From assembly GCA_020720525.1 (NCBI GenBank), contig DYON01000135.1, positions 1 to 7,221 on the forward strand: a DNA stretch of 7,221 nucleotides, read 5' to 3'. Below are positions 6,878 through 7,221 of the stretch, in pieces. Made by a program: the position numbers and the translations under genes. The notes below the pieces were generated by a model. It was not told the DNA's origin. It saw nothing but the letters and a program-made list of their open reading frames with translations, and ran no database searches. The DNA comes from Acetofilamentum sp. GTDB taxonomy: Bacteria > Bacteroidota > Bacteroidia > Bacteroidales > DTU049. Numbering within the stretch: the first letter of the stretch is position 1; the number at the start of each line of letters is the position of its first letter.

Positions 6878-7221
6878 TTAGATAATCCCAGCTCTTTGCA
6901 AAATGTCGGGGCGAAACACTTCCGCTAAATCAAACAATATCGGTTGTTGCAACCTTTTTTCAATCGACCGTTTTGCGTTGTTACGGTTGTTGCTATTCTC
7001 ATTTCGTATTGAGTGTGCAATTTCTCTAAACTGTGTTCCCTGTGATTCAACTCTAAACCGTGCACTAAGGCGAGGTAATAACTCTTTGATGTAAATTTCG
7101 GGCGCATGTTCGTAAATATATCGAATGCCGACAATACTCAAATACTTACTATTGGGTTTTTGTATGTCGATGGGTAACCCTGTGGTGCATACTGGAAATG
7201 TGCAAGTGAGGGTGTTTTTCT
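6878..7221 (-). CDS. Hypothetical protein, 5' end beyond the right edge
   Basis: The last 113 codons of a minus-strand gene are visible, ending at TAA (6878-6880); the frame is open to the window edge, so the true start is outside. A TTG at 7141 could begin an 87-residue form, but the frame stays open upstream and I favour a longer protein. Visible content includes two cysteines in CTFPVC, a PEIYIKELLPRLSARF stretch, a predicted helical Arg/Asn-rich segment (REIAHSIRNENSNNRNN, then AKRSIEKRLQQ) and the end RPDILQRAGII. There is no signal peptide or membrane segment in the visible part. I do not recognise the family. It lies directly upstream of the phage-like 97-residue gene with a 20-base gap, suggesting an operon and a common origin in the same element. 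Confidence 0.65.
   Translation of the reverse strand, partial: KNTLTCTFPVCTTGLPIDIQKPNSKYLSIVGIRYIYEHAPEIYIKELLPRLSARFRVESQGTQFREIAHSIRNENSNNRNNAKRSIEKRLQQPILFDLAEVFRPDILQRAGII

Noticed and set aside
6583..6885. 100-codon plus-strand frame
   Set aside because: Antisense to the 97-residue phage-like gene, whose translation has clear family-like features while this Cys/Ser-rich frame does not.
6925..7134. 69-codon minus-strand frame in a different register
   Set aside because: Overlaps the frame that stays open to the window edge and shows a more protein-like composition.

Overview
The window looks like a chromosomal piece from a member of the Bacteroidota (probably Bacteroidales or a relative), running into what seems to be the edge of an integrated phage-like element. 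The taxonomic reading rests on three things. Three well-placed copies of the Bacteroidota-type -7 promoter box TAnnTTTG lie upstream of mutS2, the large outer-membrane gene and the tRNA. The starts lack Shine-Dalgarno sequences. The MutS2 and large outer-membrane proteins have the style seen in this phylum. The DNA is AT-rich.

Layout from left to right: positions 1-395 are AT-rich DNA with no convincing gene, holding several degenerate AATTCGTG-type short repeats. A promoter near 396-403 leads to mutS2 (464-2860, +), a full-length 798-residue protein with a MutS-type ATPase core, a coiled coil, a KOW-like segment and a C-terminal Smr nuclease domain. It has to start at a TTG or another non-ATG codon. 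Positions 2861-3017 separate two convergent genes and carry a strong hairpin. The minus-strand gene at 3018-5933 encodes a 971-residue secreted protein that reads as an HExxH metallopeptidase-like domain, a PD40/TolB-like beta-propeller and a C-terminal outer-membrane beta-barrel with an RGY motif recalling the Omp85 family. Its promoter sits at about 5951-5985.

Positions 5986-6266 hold inverted repeats built on TTGAATT/AATTCAA and the promoter of a tRNA-Arg(CCU) gene (6267-6338, +). Immediately after the tRNA the character changes: 6339-6563 is non-coding with short direct repeats (TTGACAG twice, CCACTTTTTG twice). Two closely spaced minus-strand genes follow (6564-6857, and 6878 running off the right edge). 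The first resembles small basic proteins common in Bacteroidota prophages; the second I do not recognise.

How it fits together: mutS2 and the outer-membrane gene look like ordinary host genes transcribed toward each other from their own promoters. The tRNA-Arg is a plausible integration site, with the region to its right being the end of a prophage or integrative element that continues outside the window. No integrase, second att copy, CRISPR array or insertion sequence is visible here.
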